Source: Acinetobacter brisouioides | GTDB lineage: Bacteria; Pseudomonadota; Gammaproteobacteria; Pseudomonadales; Moraxellaceae | Length of the DNA: 64,000 nt | NCBI RefSeq assembly: GCF_004331075.1 | Contig: NZ_SJNX01000001.1 | Span: 310,001-374,000, forward strand | Reading direction: 5' to 3' | Shown here: positions 27,592 through 37,708 of the stretch, piece after piece | How the letters are laid out: every line of letters begins with the position of its first letter | How positions within the stretch are numbered: the stretch's first letter is position 1 | Position numbers and translations under genes: made by a program | Notes under the pieces: model-generated | Seen by the model: the letters and a program-made list of their open reading frames with translations, nothing else | Database searches by the model: none | Told to the model about the DNA's origin: nothing

Positions 27592-28176
27592 ATGCTTCTA
27601 ATGATAGACAATTACGACTCCTTTACTTACAACATCGTCCAGTACTTTGGCGAATTAAATCAGGAAGTAAAAGTAGTTCGCAATGATCAAGTCTCATTAG
27701 AGGATATTGAACGATGGCAACCAAAGTATCTGGTGATTGGTCCTGGCCCTTGCTCGCCAACTGAAGCAGGTATTTCAATTCCTGCCATTCAGCATTTTGC
27801 AGGTAAAATTCCTTTGCTCGGCGTGTGTTTGGGGCATCAAAGTATTGGACAGGCTTTTGGCGGTAAAATTGTACGTGCCAAACATGTCATGCATGGTCGT
27901 TTATCTGAAATGTACCACAGCAATACTGGGATTTTTAGCGATTTACCATCACCATTTACTGCAACACGTTATCACTCTTTGGTGATTGACCAAGCAACAT
28001 TGCCTGAGTGTCTGGAAGTCACCTGCTGGACGAAAGAAGCAGATGGTTCAATGGAAGAAATTATGGGTGTGAAACACAAGACATTGCCTGTTGAAGGCGT
28101 GCAGTTCCATCCAGAGTCGATTCTGAGCCAGCACGGACACAAAATTTTCCAAAACTTCCTTGATATTTATAAATAG
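27592..28176 (+). CDS. trpG: Anthranilate synthase glutamine amidotransferase (TrpG/PabA)
   Basis: 194 residues from the ATG at 27592, which gives the family start [14 protein letters not shown]; an ATG at 27568 would add eight unrelated residues. A class-I glutamine amidotransferase with catalytic Cys79 (LGVCLGHQS) and the His-Glu pair in VQFHPES. It supplies ammonia to TrpE for anthranilate. In Acinetobacter this subunit is reported to serve PabB as well, linking tryptophan and folate. trpE is not in the window. trpD follows after eight bases. Confidence 0.95.
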   Translation: MLLMIDNYDSFTYNIVQYFGELNQEVKVVRNDQVSLEDIERWQPKYLVIGPGPCSPTEAGISIPAIQHFAGKIPLLGVCLGHQSIGQAFGGKIVRAKHVMHGRLSEMYHSNTGIFSDLPSPFTATRYHSLVIDQATLPECLEVTCWTKEADGSMEEIMGVKHKTLPVEGVQFHPESILSQHGHKIFQNFLDIYK

Positions 28177-28184
28177 CGATTGCC

Positions 28185-29234
28185 ATGAATATTCAACAAG
28201 CTTTAAACCATATTACAAAAAACATTCACCTGACCCAAAGCCAGATGCAAGATGTGATGCGTAGCATCATGCAAGGTGAAGCCACAGATGCCCAAATTGG
28301 CGCATTGTTGATGGGACTTCGCCTTAAAGGTGAAAGCATTGACGAAATTACGGCTGCCGCACAAGTAATGCGTGAACTGGCCATTAAAATTGATGTGAGT
28401 GATGTTCCGCATTTGGTGGATATTGTCGGTACAGGCGGTGACGGACAAAACTTATTTAATGTCTCTACAGCATCTAGTTTTGTGATTGCTGCCGCAGGTG
28501 CAAGTATTGCCAAACACGGTAACCGCGGTGTATCAAGCAAATCAGGTTCATCAGATCTTCTTGAACAAGCAGGCATTCAGCTCAATCTCAACATTGCTCA
28601 AACAGAGCGCTGTATCCGTGAAATGGGCATAGGTTTCCTGTTTGCACCCAATCATCATACCGCCATGAAACATGCGATTGGCCCACGTAAAGAACTGGGT
28701 ATTCGCACCATTTTTAATTTGCTTGGTCCACTCACCAACCCTGCTGGGGTAAAACGCCTCGTGATTGGCGTATTTTCTGACGAACTGTGCTATCCAATCG
28801 CAGAGGTTATGAAACAGCTTGGCGCTGAACATGTCATGGTGGTGCATTCCAAAGATGGTCTGGATGAAATTAGTCTTGCAGCAACCACTACAGTTGCTGA
28901 GCTAAAAAATGGTGAAATTCAGTCTTGGATCATTACACCTGAAGATGTTGGAATTGAATCGCAAAGTTTACATGGCTTAATTATTGACGGCCCTGAAGCC
29001 AGCTTAAAACTGATTAAAGATGCGCTTGGACGGAACAAATCAGAAATTGGGCAAAAAGCTGCCGATATGATTGCACTCAATGCGGGTGCAGGTATTTATG
29101 TCGCAGGTTTGGCAAAAAACTACAAACAAGGTGTTGCCTTTGCCCAAGATATTATCGACGGTGGTCAGGCGCTAGAAAAAATGAGCGTTTTTGCCGAATT
29201 TACAAAAACCCTGAAACAGATTGAAAGCGCATAA
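28185..29234 (+). CDS. trpD: Anthranilate phosphoribosyltransferase
   Basis: 349 residues, the second step of tryptophan synthesis: anthranilate plus PRPP to phosphoribosyl-anthranilate. The PRPP-binding glycine loop [17 protein letters not shown] (about 84-100), [18 protein letters not shown] (about 112-129), the [12 protein letters not shown] signature and the VHSKDGLDE metal motif are all present. It is second in the tight trpGDC operon; its stop overlaps the ribosome binding site of trpC. Confidence 0.97.
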   Translation: MNIQQALNHITKNIHLTQSQMQDVMRSIMQGEATDAQIGALLMGLRLKGESIDEITAAAQVMRELAIKIDVSDVPHLVDIVGTGGDGQNLFNVSTASSFVIAAAGASIAKHGNRGVSSKSGSSDLLEQAGIQLNLNIAQTERCIREMGIGFLFAPNHHTAMKHAIGPRKELGIRTIFNLLGPLTNPAGVKRLVIGVFSDELCYPIAEVMKQLGAEHVMVVHSKDGLDEISLAATTTVAELKNGEIQSWIITPEDVGIESQSLHGLIIDGPEASLKLIKDALGRNKSEIGQKAADMIALNAGAGIYVAGLAKNYKQGVAFAQDIIDGGQALEKMSVFAEFTKTLKQIESA

Positions 29235-29243
29235 GGAACGGTG

Positions 29244-30050
29244 ATGGTAGATATTGCAAACACAATTTTAGGTAAAATTGTTGATCGTAAAGTTGAGGAA
29301 CTCGCCGCGCGCCGTCAAAAACATAGCCTGCAAGACCTTGAACAACTGGCCGCCCAAGCCACACCTGTACGTGGCTTTGCTCAAGCACTACGTTCTAAAC
29401 GCCCAGGCGTAATTGCTGAAATTAAAAAAGCATCGCCATCCAAAGGTGTGATTCGCGCCAACTTCAACCCTGCTGAAATCGCACAGCAATACGAACGTGC
29501 GGGTGCAGCATGTTTGTCGGTACTTACCGATGTCGACTTCTTCCAAGGCGCAGATGAAAATATTCAAATTGCCCGTACCCACTGCACTCTGCCTGCATTA
29601 CGTAAAGACTTCTTGATCGACCCTTACAATGTGGTTGAAGCCCGTGCTTTGCATGCCGATTGTATTTTGCTGATCGTGGCGTGTTTGTCCGATCAACAGT
29701 TACAGGAAATGTCTCAAACTGCATTTGAGCACAACCTTGATGTATTGGTTGAAGTGCATGATGAAGCTGAGCTTGAGCGTGCCCTGCAACTGGATGAACG
29801 CTGTCTTCTTGGTGTAAATAACCGCAACTTAAAAACTTTTGAAGTCGATTTAAATACTTCATTATGTTTGAAAAAATTGCTCGACCCTCAGCGTTTACTC
29901 GTTACAGAAAGTGGCATTGCGACCACTGAAGATGTCAAGATCATGCAAGAACATGACATTCACAGCTTCTTGGTCGGCGAAAGCTTTATGAAACAGCCTG
30001 ATCCTGCGCAAGCATTCCAAGCACTATTTGGCACACCAAAACAGTTATAA
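29244..30050 (+). CDS. trpC: Indole-3-glycerol phosphate synthase
   Basis: 268 residues, a TIM-barrel enzyme that closes the indole ring. The ATG at 29244 is preferred (AGGAAC upstream); a GTG lies one codon earlier. Family motifs: [16 protein letters not shown] with the catalytic lysine, [25 protein letters not shown] with the general acid lysine, [14 protein letters not shown], and [11 protein letters not shown]. It is monofunctional, not fused to TrpF. It is last in trpGDC and is followed by a terminator. Confidence 0.97.
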   Translation: MVDIANTILGKIVDRKVEELAARRQKHSLQDLEQLAAQATPVRGFAQALRSKRPGVIAEIKKASPSKGVIRANFNPAEIAQQYERAGAACLSVLTDVDFFQGADENIQIARTHCTLPALRKDFLIDPYNVVEARALHADCILLIVACLSDQQLQEMSQTAFEHNLDVLVEVHDEAELERALQLDERCLLGVNNRNLKTFEVDLNTSLCLKKLLDPQRLLVTESGIATTEDVKIMQEHDIHSFLVGESFMKQPDPAQAFQALFGTPKQL

Positions 30051-30065
30051 AAGCATCTTGATACT

Positions 30066-30101
30066 AGCCGAATGTAGATCAGTCTAGATTCGGCTTTTTA
30101 T
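30066..30101 (+). terminator. Intrinsic terminator of trpGDC
   Basis: agccgaat (30066-30073) pairs with attcggct (30088-30095), with an extended imperfect inner stem, then T5. Confidence 0.8.
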
Positions 30102-30260
30102 ATTTATCATTCGTCAAAACCATCTAAAATATTTCAAAGCATCCTCAACCCTACTTGAAAGCGATTTAGATTAAAAAATATGTCTGTGGCTTTTCATTTC
30201 TCACCCCACGCCATTTCGTACTATACTTAGCAAAATTTCACTTTTTTATGTTTTATTATC

Positions 30261-30947
30261 ATGAGTAATAAAGATTCTGCGCTGTCAAAAGAGCAACAGT
30301 CCCTGCTCAAGCAGTTTAAAAAACAAATCACTCATCCACATACAACTCAATTGGCACAACAACAAGCTGCTGCCAAAACCAAAGTTGAAGAACCTGAGGA
30401 TGACTGGGATTTATTTAAAAAAGCCACACAAGGTGTGCAAAAGTTAGACAACACCAATATTGCTAACCTAAATCGTAGCAAGCAAAAAAAACTTGATGCC
30501 CAAACACTGGCAAAACGTGTAGCAGCAGAAGGTGCGACCGAAAGTGAAAATGCAGAACTGTCAGATACTCAGGCTGCATTAAATCCCGTAGGCAGTCAGC
30601 AAACCTTAAACTATCGGGTTGCAACATTGCAGCACCGTGTGTTTGAAGATTTAAAAACAGGTAAACTGCGCTGGTTTGAAGCAGTTGACCTGCATGGTTG
30701 TACCGTAGAACAAGCACGCTCTGCGATTTTGCAATTGATTCAAATGGCAAAAGATGAAAACCAGAATGTCATTAAAATCGTACATGGCAAAGGTCCAGAA
30801 GCGATTTTAAAAACTTATGTAAATGGTTGGCTACGTCAGCATCGTGATGTATTGGCTTTTGTCAGCGCCCCTGAAAATCAGGGTGGAACAGGTGCGGTTT
30901 TGGTTTTACTGAAACGTGCTGAAAAAAATCCAAAGTATAAACAGTAA
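30261..30947 (+). CDS. Smr-domain protein
   Basis: 228 residues. The first 120 are charged and Gln/Lys-rich with little predicted fold. The C-terminal part (about 140-225) is an Smr domain: VDLHGCTVEQARSAI, then VIKIVHGKGPEAILKTYV, and GGTGAVLVLLKR. Stand-alone Smr proteins (SmrA/SmrB, YdaL/YfcN) are nucleases; E. coli SmrB cuts mRNA between collided ribosomes, using the DxH of DLHG and the HGxG loop, both intact here. Whether this is the SmrA or SmrB counterpart is unclear. It stands alone between trpC and folE. Confidence 0.85.
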   Translation: MSNKDSALSKEQQSLLKQFKKQITHPHTTQLAQQQAAAKTKVEEPEDDWDLFKKATQGVQKLDNTNIANLNRSKQKKLDAQTLAKRVAAEGATESENAELSDTQAALNPVGSQQTLNYRVATLQHRVFEDLKTGKLRWFEAVDLHGCTVEQARSAILQLIQMAKDENQNVIKIVHGKGPEAILKTYVNGWLRQHRDVLAFVSAPENQGGTGAVLVLLKRAEKNPKYKQ

Positions 30948-31032
30948 GCTGTTTTAATAATTAGTATCGGTCTTTCGCAAGTTTTCTGTTAAAATGCCGA
31001 GCTTGCTCAACCAGTGTAAGTGAACACCTGTT

Positions 31033-31587
31033 ATGTCTATGCAGCAATCCTACGAAAAAATTCTCACCGCAGTTGGTGAAGATCTTCAACGTCCAGGCCT
31101 TAAAGATACGCCTGTTCGTGCGGCGCGCGCTTTTTCGTATTTGACTTCAGGTTATAATCAAACGCTTGAAGAAGTTACAAACAATGCTGTTTTCCCATCA
31201 GAAAACCGCGAAATGGTGTTGGTGAAAAATATCGAATTTTATTCGCTCTGTGAACATCACCTTTTACCATTCTATGGTCGTGTGCATATTGCCTATTTGC
31301 CTGAAGGACAAGTGTTGGGTCTTTCTAAATTTGCTCGGATTACTGAAATGTTTGCACGTCGTTTGCAAATTCAGGAAAATTTAACGCAGCAAATCGCTGA
31401 AGCAGTAGCAAGTGTGACTCATGCACGTGGCGTTGCCGTTGTGATTGATTCTGCACATATGTGTATGATGATGCGTGGTGTTGGTAAACAAAGCTCAACC
31501 ACACGTACAGTTTCTTTCGTTGGTCAATTTAAAACTGACGAAGAAGTACGCCGCGAATTTTTACGCGTTGTTCCTGAAAGCTATTAA
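31033..31587 (+). CDS. folE: GTP cyclohydrolase I, type 1
   Basis: 184 residues, first step of folate synthesis: GTP to dihydroneopterin triphosphate. Zinc ligands are visible as Cys73 and His76 ([10 protein letters not shown]) and Cys144 (HMCMMMRG). The GLSKFARI and [10 protein letters not shown] segments fit the type-1 enzyme. The protein is short at its N-terminus compared with E. coli FolE (222 residues), as in many bacterial forms. It stands alone, with a terminator that overlaps the end of the convergent gene. Confidence 0.96.
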   Translation: MSMQQSYEKILTAVGEDLQRPGLKDTPVRAARAFSYLTSGYNQTLEEVTNNAVFPSENREMVLVKNIEFYSLCEHHLLPFYGRVHIAYLPEGQVLGLSKFARITEMFARRLQIQENLTQQIAEAVASVTHARGVAVVIDSAHMCMMMRGVGKQSSTTRTVSFVGQFKTDEEVRREFLRVVPESY

Positions 31588-31600
31588 GCTCGATGACCCA

Positions 31601-31627
31601 AGGCAAGTATTTACTTGCCTTTTTTAT
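31601..31627 (+). terminator. Intrinsic terminator of folE
   Basis: aggcaagta (31601-31609) pairs with tacttgcct (31612-31620), followed by six T. The right arm overlaps the last codons of the convergent DUF817 gene. Confidence 0.8.
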
Positions 31628-32438
31628 CTGAGAGATGAACATCATAAATCCGCCAATTGCCTTGAGCATCGCGTTTACCCAAAATTTTCATGACCAACAC
31701 TAAGCTCAACAATAACAATAAATACCACGAACCAATTTTACCCCACCAGACAATATGCCAGCCATCAATCTGACTTGGATAGACCCAAATATCATAAAAA
31801 GTACTAATATTTTCCGCAATCCAGATCAAAAATGCCAAAAACAGCAGCACAGGTAACATCGGCAAATGCCATGAGCTTTTTAAGACTTGGAAATTAACTT
31901 TGGTTTTCCAAAAAATCAGCACACTCCAGACAAATAAAATACTGCGAATATCCTGAATAAAAAACTTACTGATAAAGTTGATATAAGCACAGAGTGCCAA
32001 TGCCAGCATGTTGATCAGGCTGGGTAACTTTTCAAATGAAATATAAAACAGCCGAATCGAGCGAGCAAAAAAACTACCAATTGCCGAATACATAAACCCG
32101 GCAAAGAGCGGGACAGTTAAAATTTTCAAGATCGCAGGTTCGGGGTACTGCCATGAACCAATTTTGGGTGCAGTCAGAACCAGTTCCATGATCATTGCCA
32201 TAACATGAAACAAGGCAATCACTTTGGCTTCTTGCCATGATTCCATCCGAAAATACAGCATCAATCCTTGAATCAACACTGCACAGAAAAATAAATAATC
32301 GTAACGGTAAAAACCCAAATACGGGTGATGCCCCATTTTAAAACTCAAGGCAAAAATGATGAGTAATAAAATACCAAAAAGTGCAGCGGACATTGCACGC
32401 TGCACTACAGTATAAATAAAACGAACGGTGAGGTTCAC
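31611..32438 (-). CDS. DUF817-family membrane protein
   Basis: 275 residues with about seven to eight transmembrane helices, starting at a GTG (32438) six bases after the hemE stop. The block MIMELVLTAPKIGSWQYPEP, then VPLFAGFMYSAIGSFFARSI and WIAENISTFYDIWVYP, matches my memory of the DUF817 (YoaT-like) family, whose function is unknown. Being so close to hemE, it is probably translated from the same message; whether it has anything to do with haem is not shown. Confidence 0.75.
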   Translation of the reverse strand: MNLTVRFIYTVVQRAMSAALFGILLLIIFALSFKMGHHPYLGFYRYDYLFFCAVLIQGLMLYFRMESWQEAKVIALFHVMAMIMELVLTAPKIGSWQYPEPAILKILTVPLFAGFMYSAIGSFFARSIRLFYISFEKLPSLINMLALALCAYINFISKFFIQDIRSILFVWSVLIFWKTKVNFQVLKSSWHLPMLPVLLFLAFLIWIAENISTFYDIWVYPSQIDGWHIVWWGKIGSWYLLLLLSLVLVMKILGKRDAQGNWRIYDVHLSDKKGK

Positions 32439-32444
32439 GCAAAT

Positions 32445-33518
32445 TTAGCCTAGATACTTGGCACTATATTCATGAACCGTATCCACAAACACTTTGGCAT
32501 GATCTGGGTTGACCCACTGGGTAATTCCATGTCCAAGATTAGCAATATAGCCTGTTTTTTCACCATGCGCATAAGCATCATCTAACATGGCATGCACTGC
32601 TCTTTCTATCGACTTTGGCGAACCATATAAAATCGCAGGATCTAAATTCCCTTGTAGAGCCACTTGCCCATGTACCAGTTCACGAGCCGTTTTCAGTGAC
32701 GTTGTCCAATCTAGCCCCAAAGCATCAGCACCCGTTGCCAACATCGGAATCAGCCATTGCCCGCCGCCCTTGGTAAAGAGAATCACAGGAATGCGCTGCC
32801 CATCTTTTTCGCGTTGCAAACCTGCAATAATTTTCTGCATATATTGCAATGAAAATTCCTGATACTCTCGATGCGCCAGTGAGCCGCCCCAACTGTCAAA
32901 AATCTGAATCGCTTGAGCACCTGCATCAATTTGTGCATTTAAATAATCAATCACCGACTCGGCCAGATGATCGAGTAAAGCATGCAATAGCTCAGGTTGG
33001 GCATACATCATCTGTTTGGTAAAACGGAATTCCTTACTTGATCCACCCTCAACCATATAAGTTGCCAGTGTCCACGGACTCCCCGAAAAACCAATTAATG
33101 GCACTTGCCCTGCCAATGCCGAACGAATGGTCGAAACCGCATCCATGACATAACCCAAGTCTGTTTTAGCATTGAGTTTAGGGAGCTGTGCAATATCTTG
33201 TTCGGTTCTGACTGTTTTATGAAATTTTGGGCCTTCGCCAGCTTCAAAGTACAAACCCAAACCCAAAGCATCGGGTACAGTTAAAATATCAGAAAATAAA
33301 ATAGCAGCGTCCAACGCATAACGACGCAAAGGTTGCAATGTCACTTCACATGCAAAATCGGTATTTTTACATAAAGAAAGGAAATCGCCTGCTTGGGCAC
33401 GTGTCGCGCGATACTCTGGTAGATACCGCCCTGCCTGACGCATCATCCAGACAGGTGTCGTATCAACAGGTTCACGTAATAGAGCACGTAGGAAACGATC
33501 ATTTTTTAAAGTCGTCAT
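32445..33518 (-). CDS. hemE: Uroporphyrinogen decarboxylase
   Basis: 357 residues from the ATG at 33518, which gives the conserved start [19 protein letters not shown]; ATGs further upstream (33536, 33554) add unrelated residues. It removes four carboxylates from uroporphyrinogen III to give coproporphyrinogen III in haem synthesis. Signatures [16 protein letters not shown] and the catalytic Asp in [13 protein letters not shown] are present, as is [17 protein letters not shown]. It appears to be first of a two-gene unit with the DUF817 gene. Confidence 0.97.
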   Translation of the reverse strand: MTTLKNDRFLRALLREPVDTTPVWMMRQAGRYLPEYRATRAQAGDFLSLCKNTDFACEVTLQPLRRYALDAAILFSDILTVPDALGLGLYFEAGEGPKFHKTVRTEQDIAQLPKLNAKTDLGYVMDAVSTIRSALAGQVPLIGFSGSPWTLATYMVEGGSSKEFRFTKQMMYAQPELLHALLDHLAESVIDYLNAQIDAGAQAIQIFDSWGGSLAHREYQEFSLQYMQKIIAGLQREKDGQRIPVILFTKGGGQWLIPMLATGADALGLDWTTSLKTARELVHGQVALQGNLDPAILYGSPKSIERAVHAMLDDAYAHGEKTGYIANLGHGITQWVNPDHAKVFVDTVHEYSAKYLG

Positions 33519-33704
33519 ATCCTTTCCATGAATCATCAAAAATTCACCTATCATAACAAAAAGCCCGTATTTTGAATAATCAACCCGCTTCTTATTTTTA
33601 TAGACGCAATATAGATACGAAATAATTAATGCATCGGTTTATTATTTCTGTAATACTGACCGCGTTTTTTCATCATACATACATAATTCTTAAGGTTGAA
33701 TTAG

Positions 33705-34955
33705 ATGTTCGTTCGCTCATTACTCGCTATGAGTCTAAGCTACCTCATGCTAAATACTGCTTTTGCAGCTTCTAATGCAGAGCAACCATTAAATCCTAAA
33801 AAAGTAGCCTCAACGACTATTACCATTCAAGACCCAATCAATCCTCTTGCGCTTGATACCAAAGCGGCGTCTGAAGTTATGGAAGGTCGTAGTCCTGCAG
33901 CCTCTGAGGTTGCGTCGGTGACGGCGGCATCTGAAGTACAAATCACCCAACAAGAGCAGAACAATCTTAACCAAGTTACCAAAACGGTTAAAACGATTGA
34001 TCAAAGTCCAGAGAAAACCACAGCGACATCAACAAAAAATAACGCTGCAAAACACGCATGGACACTTGATAATTTAAACAATATCCAATGGTATCCAAAC
34101 ATTGGTAAAGGGCAATTCCCTGTCTATGCACGCGCACAAGTCATGTTGAACAATAATCATGCTTCGCCTGGTGCAATTGATGGTAGCAGTGGCAAAAATA
34201 CGCTCAAAGCCTTAGCTTCTTTCCAGCAAATGCAAGGCCTACCGACTACAGGTGAGCTTGATCAAGCGACTTGGAATGCTTTAATTGCGACTCAGAACAA
34301 ACCTGCATTTATAGAATACAGCATTACTGAAGCTGACCTGAAAGGCCCATATGCGAAAAGCATTCCTTCAGACTATGCATTACAAGCGAAAATGCCAGGT
34401 TTGTATTACACTCGCGTCACCGAAATGCTAGGTGAAAAGTTCCATATGGATGAGGCATTTTTAAAACAGCTCAATCCAAAAGCAACTTTTAATAAAGTCG
34501 GTGAAAAAATTATTGTGACCAACATCCGCAATAATTTACCTGAAAATATTCATTTGATTGTGGCTCATAAAGGTGCAAAACAATTGTATTTGTTCAATGA
34601 CCGTAACCAAATGATCGGTTCATTTCCTGCAACGATTGGTAGTAGTGATACACCATCTCCAACAGGAACATATAAAGTTGTTGGTGCCACCAAGAACCCT
34701 TACTACAGCTACTCTCCGAGTAACTTTGTACAAGGCAAAAACTTAAAACCTTTGACTCTACCACCTGGCCCAAATGCTCCTGTGGGTAATGTTTGGATTG
34801 GTTTGAGTAAGCGTTCATTTGGTATTCATGGTACACCAAATCCATCTGCAATTTCTAAAACAGCATCACATGGTTGTATTCGTTTAACCAACTGGGATGC
34901 CAATGATTTAGCAAGCAAAGTAAAAGCTGGCGTGACTGTAAAATTTATTGAATAA
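33705..34955 (+). CDS. Periplasmic L,D-transpeptidase (YkuD) with peptidoglycan-binding domain
   Basis: 416 residues. A signal peptide (cleavage expected after AFA, near 22) is followed by a low-complexity Ala/Ser/Glu/Thr region with repeated AASEV units, a PG_binding_1 domain (about 130-200, ASPGAIDGSSGKNTLKALA), a LysM-like or linker stretch, and a YkuD domain (about 290-416). The catalytic motif is SHGCIRL with Cys391; His in FGIHGTPNP also fits. Such enzymes make 3-3 crosslinks in peptidoglycan or attach proteins to it. The gene stands alone with its own terminator. Confidence 0.92.
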   Translation: MFVRSLLAMSLSYLMLNTAFAASNAEQPLNPKKVASTTITIQDPINPLALDTKAASEVMEGRSPAASEVASVTAASEVQITQQEQNNLNQVTKTVKTIDQSPEKTTATSTKNNAAKHAWTLDNLNNIQWYPNIGKGQFPVYARAQVMLNNNHASPGAIDGSSGKNTLKALASFQQMQGLPTTGELDQATWNALIATQNKPAFIEYSITEADLKGPYAKSIPSDYALQAKMPGLYYTRVTEMLGEKFHMDEAFLKQLNPKATFNKVGEKIIVTNIRNNLPENIHLIVAHKGAKQLYLFNDRNQMIGSFPATIGSSDTPSPTGTYKVVGATKNPYYSYSPSNFVQGKNLKPLTLPPGPNAPVGNVWIGLSKRSFGIHGTPNPSAISKTASHGCIRLTNWDANDLASKVKAGVTVKFIE

Positions 34956-34973
34956 TTTTTATAGCAATCCTTA

Positions 34974-35006
34974 AATAAGCTCAGAATTTCTGGGCTTATT
35001 TTTTAT
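34974..35006 (+). terminator. Intrinsic terminator of the L,D-transpeptidase gene
   Basis: aataagctcag (34974-34984) pairs with ctgggcttatt (34990-35000; one G-U), followed by a T run. Confidence 0.8.
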
Positions 35007-35033
35007 CAAAAACAATCAACAAGAAAAATACTT

Positions 35034-35654
35034 ATGGACACGAAAATTCTTTTTCTGCCTGGTGCATCTGTAAGTACCCAGTTCTGGCAGCCTGTACAAA
35101 AAGATCTTGCCAAAGATTATCAAACCGACATCATTGGCTATCCTGGGTTTGGTCAAACTCCAGCCAATCCAGATATTCTGAATTTCCAAAAACTTACAGA
35201 GTATGTACTCAATCAGATTCAACAGCCATGCTATTTGGTTGCTCAGTCTATGGGTGGCATATTTGCAATAGCCGCAGCCCTACGTAAACCTAAATTAATT
35301 CGTGGTCTGGTTCTTCTTGCAACATCTGGCGGGATTGATCTTACTGTTTTTAAGGTGGCTGACTGGCGAGAAACCTACCGTCAGGAATATTTAAACGTGC
35401 CTGACTGGTTTATTACGGCACAAAGCAACTATCAAGATCAATTACACCAGATTCACTGCCCAACCCTTTTACTTTGGGGAGAATCTGATCCCATCAGCCC
35501 GATTGCTATAGGGCAATATTTACAACAACAACTTAGACAATCCGATTTGAATATCATTGCTCAAGGACAACATGATTTTGCAAAAATACATGCTTCCGAA
35601 GTCACTCAACTAATTCGAAACTTTTTAACACGACATAAAAAAGCCAGCATATAG
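35034..35654 (+). CDS. Small alpha/beta-fold hydrolase
   Basis: 206 residues, short for the fold because the lid is nearly absent. The oxyanion loop FLPGAS leads into the first strands; the nucleophile elbow is AQSMGG (Ser near 70); an acid residue lies in LLWGESDPIS; and the His is in QGQHDFAKIH near the end. The catalytic set is thus complete. The substrate is unknown. It follows the L,D-transpeptidase gene after a terminator, so it is probably expressed separately. Its stop codon lies inside the hairpin shared with the convergent sohB-like gene. Confidence 0.82.
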   Translation: MDTKILFLPGASVSTQFWQPVQKDLAKDYQTDIIGYPGFGQTPANPDILNFQKLTEYVLNQIQQPCYLVAQSMGGIFAIAAALRKPKLIRGLVLLATSGGIDLTVFKVADWRETYRQEYLNVPDWFITAQSNYQDQLHQIHCPTLLLWGESDPISPIAIGQYLQQQLRQSDLNIIAQGQHDFAKIHASEVTQLIRNFLTRHKKASI

Positions 35655-35660
35655 CTGGCT
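35634..35660 (-). terminator. Terminator of the sohB-like gene
   Basis: agccagc (35642-35648) pairs with gctggct (35654-35660). On the minus strand it is followed by six U. It overlaps the stop codon of the alpha/beta-hydrolase gene. Confidence 0.75.
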
Positions 35661-35675
35661 AATGAGCATTAACAA

Positions 35676-36638
35676 TTACAGTTTTGGATCTCGTAACTGT
35701 ACCTGTGACTGGTTTGCTTTAGTCAATACATCAGTCAGTTTATTCATCATTGCGGGGATAAGCTGATCTGCAATTTGAGCTGCCTGTAAACCTAACTTTT
35801 CACCTAAAGTTGGTTTACGACGCGTACTAATCAGATACACATCATACTGCGGCAAAAGCTTCAAGATGACTTCATCTGAAGTTTGTAATTCATCAATCAA
35901 ATTCAACTCTAGCGCATCCTGACCATACCAGTGCTCACCTGTTGCCACTTTTTCCACATTCAGTTTTGGACGATATTTTTCAACAAAGTGCTTAAACAGT
36001 GTATGGGTCTGTTGAAGTTCCTGCTCGAACTTGTCTTTCCCTTCCTGAGTATTTTCCCCAAACATCGTCACGGTACGTTTATATTGCCCAGCAGTATACA
36101 GTTCAAAATCAACGTGATGTTCACGCAGCAAGCGGTTAAAGTTTGGAACTTGAGCCACCACACCAATAGATCCAACAATCGCAAATGGTGCTGCAATAAT
36201 TTCATTAGCGATACATGCCATCATATAACCACCGCTAGCTGCGACTTTATCGACGACAATCGTGACATGAAAACCTGCTTCGCGTAAACGTACCAATTGG
36301 GCCGCAGCTAGACCATAACCATGTACCATACCGCCTGGGCTTTCAAGACGAATCACGACTCGGTCTTGCCCTGCCTTTGCAGTTGACAAAATCAAGGTAA
36401 TTTCTTCACGTAAAGCTGAAACAGCAGATGCCTGTACATCACCATTAAAGTCAACAATATAAACTTTTTGATTGTTCTTTTTGCGCTGCTTTGCCTCTTT
36501 GGCTAACTGTTTATTAAATTGTAACAATTCAAATTTTGATGCTGTACTTTGAATAATTTTCTTTCTTTGTTCATTAACACGTGCATTGAGATGGGTCACG
36601 TGAATTTCAGCAGGAATTTTGGGCAATTGAAATAGCAT
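35676..36638 (-). CDS. SohB-like S49-family serine peptidase
   Basis: 320 residues, close to E. coli SohB across the whole protease domain: VVIRLESPGGMVHGYGLAA, nucleophile Ser135 in VAASGGYMMAC, general base Lys187 in GQYKRT, and GEHWYGQDAL. SohB is an inner-membrane protease whose substrates are poorly known. Unlike E. coli SohB, this protein has no N-terminal transmembrane helix: it starts MLFQLPKIPAEIHV and goes into a Lys/Gln-rich coiled-coil-like stretch. It may therefore be cytoplasmic or peripheral, or the true start may be missed, although I see no hydrophobic segment upstream. Confidence 0.85.
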   Translation of the reverse strand: MLFQLPKIPAEIHVTHLNARVNEQRKKIIQSTASKFELLQFNKQLAKEAKQRKKNNQKVYIVDFNGDVQASAVSALREEITLILSTAKAGQDRVVIRLESPGGMVHGYGLAAAQLVRLREAGFHVTIVVDKVAASGGYMMACIANEIIAAPFAIVGSIGVVAQVPNFNRLLREHHVDFELYTAGQYKRTVTMFGENTQEGKDKFEQELQQTHTLFKHFVEKYRPKLNVEKVATGEHWYGQDALELNLIDELQTSDEVILKLLPQYDVYLISTRRKPTLGEKLGLQAAQIADQLIPAMMNKLTDVLTKANQSQVQLRDPKL

Positions 36639-36725
36639 ATCTTAGCCTAATACATAAAGTCATGACTTCAAGATGAGGGTTTCAGTAGTAAAAATCAATA
36701 GACAAACATGAATCACTACAATTCA

Positions 36726-36753
36726 ATAAAAATCCCCATGTAAACATGAGGAT
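36726..36753 (-). terminator. Intrinsic terminator of pstSCAB
   Basis: atccccatg (36732-36740) pairs with catgaggat (36745-36753) around TAAA; on the minus strand a U-rich run follows. It lies about 30 bases past the pstB stop. Confidence 0.75.
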
Positions 36754-36784
36754 ATAATTAAAAATATTAAATTAAAATCAAAAA

Positions 36785-37693
36785 TCAACCAAAGCGACCT
36801 GTAATATAAGCTTCTGTTAATTGATGGTCTGGCTGGGTAAAGACTTTTTCTGTTGAATTAACTTCAATCAAATCCCCCAAGTGAAAATATGCAGTACGGT
36901 CAGACACACGTGCTGCTTGCTGCATTGAATGCGTCACAATCGCAATGGTATATTGCGTCGACAAATCAGAAATCAATTCCTCAATTTTTGCAGTTGCAAT
37001 TGGGTCGAGTGCTGAACAAGGCTCATCCATCAAAATGACTTCTGGGCTGACCGCAATGGTACGTGCAATGCATAATCGCTGTTGCTGACCACCTGACAGG
37101 CTCGTCCCTGGGTGGTTTAAACGGTCTTTGACTTCTTCCCACAAACCAGCTTTACGCAAGCTATTTTCTACAATTTCTTCCAAATCGTATTTATCACGTG
37201 CCAAGCCATGAAGCTTCGGGCCATAAGACACGTTATCAAAAATGGATTTTGGAAACGGATTTGGTTTTTGAAATACCATTCCGACCTGTGCACGTAACAA
37301 TACGACATCTAGGCTCGGATCATAAATATCCTGTTCATCCAGTGTCACCTTACCTGTCACACGACAGCTATAAATCGTGTCATTCATGCGATTTAAAGTA
37401 CGTAAAAACGTTGATTTACCACAACCTGATGGCCCAATAAAAGCAATCACTTCATTTTGATAAATGTTTAAATCAATACCTTTAATGGCTTCAGTTTCAC
37501 CATAGTAAACATGCACATTTTCAGTGCTGATTTTCACTTCTTGCGCTGCTTTTTTCTTGCTGTTTTCGTGTTGGTCAAAGTAACCGATATGAACACTCAC
37601 TGGACGATGTTCAGTACCTTCGTATGACGTATGAGATTCTGGAACCACCTGTATATCCTGTGTTTGTAATGAAGTCGTATTTGCTATATTCAC
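36785..37693 (-). CDS. pstB: Phosphate ABC transporter ATP-binding protein PstB
   Basis: 302 residues, longer than the usual 257 because of a polar N-terminal extension of about 50 residues. Walker A is GPSGCGKST (87-95), the Q-loop VFQKPNPFP, the signature LSGGQQQR, Walker B VILMDEP, and the switch His in [10 protein letters not shown]. It powers high-affinity phosphate import with PstC, PstA and PstS and takes part in PhoU-PhoR signalling. phoU does not follow: a terminator and sohB come next, so phoU must be elsewhere. Confidence 0.96.
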   Translation of the reverse strand: MNIANTTSLQTQDIQVVPESHTSYEGTEHRPVSVHIGYFDQHENSKKKAAQEVKISTENVHVYYGETEAIKGIDLNIYQNEVIAFIGPSGCGKSTFLRTLNRMNDTIYSCRVTGKVTLDEQDIYDPSLDVVLLRAQVGMVFQKPNPFPKSIFDNVSYGPKLHGLARDKYDLEEIVENSLRKAGLWEEVKDRLNHPGTSLSGGQQQRLCIARTIAVSPEVILMDEPCSALDPIATAKIEELISDLSTQYTIAIVTHSMQQAARVSDRTAYFHLGDLIEVNSTEKVFTQPDHQLTEAYITGRFG

Positions 37694-37708
37694 TTTATTT
37701 TGCCCTGA

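Noticed and set aside
33900-33960. AASEV-type repeats in the L,D-transpeptidase as a tandem repeat element
   Set aside because: Only a few imperfect units in a low-complexity linker; this is normal for periplasmic spacer regions.
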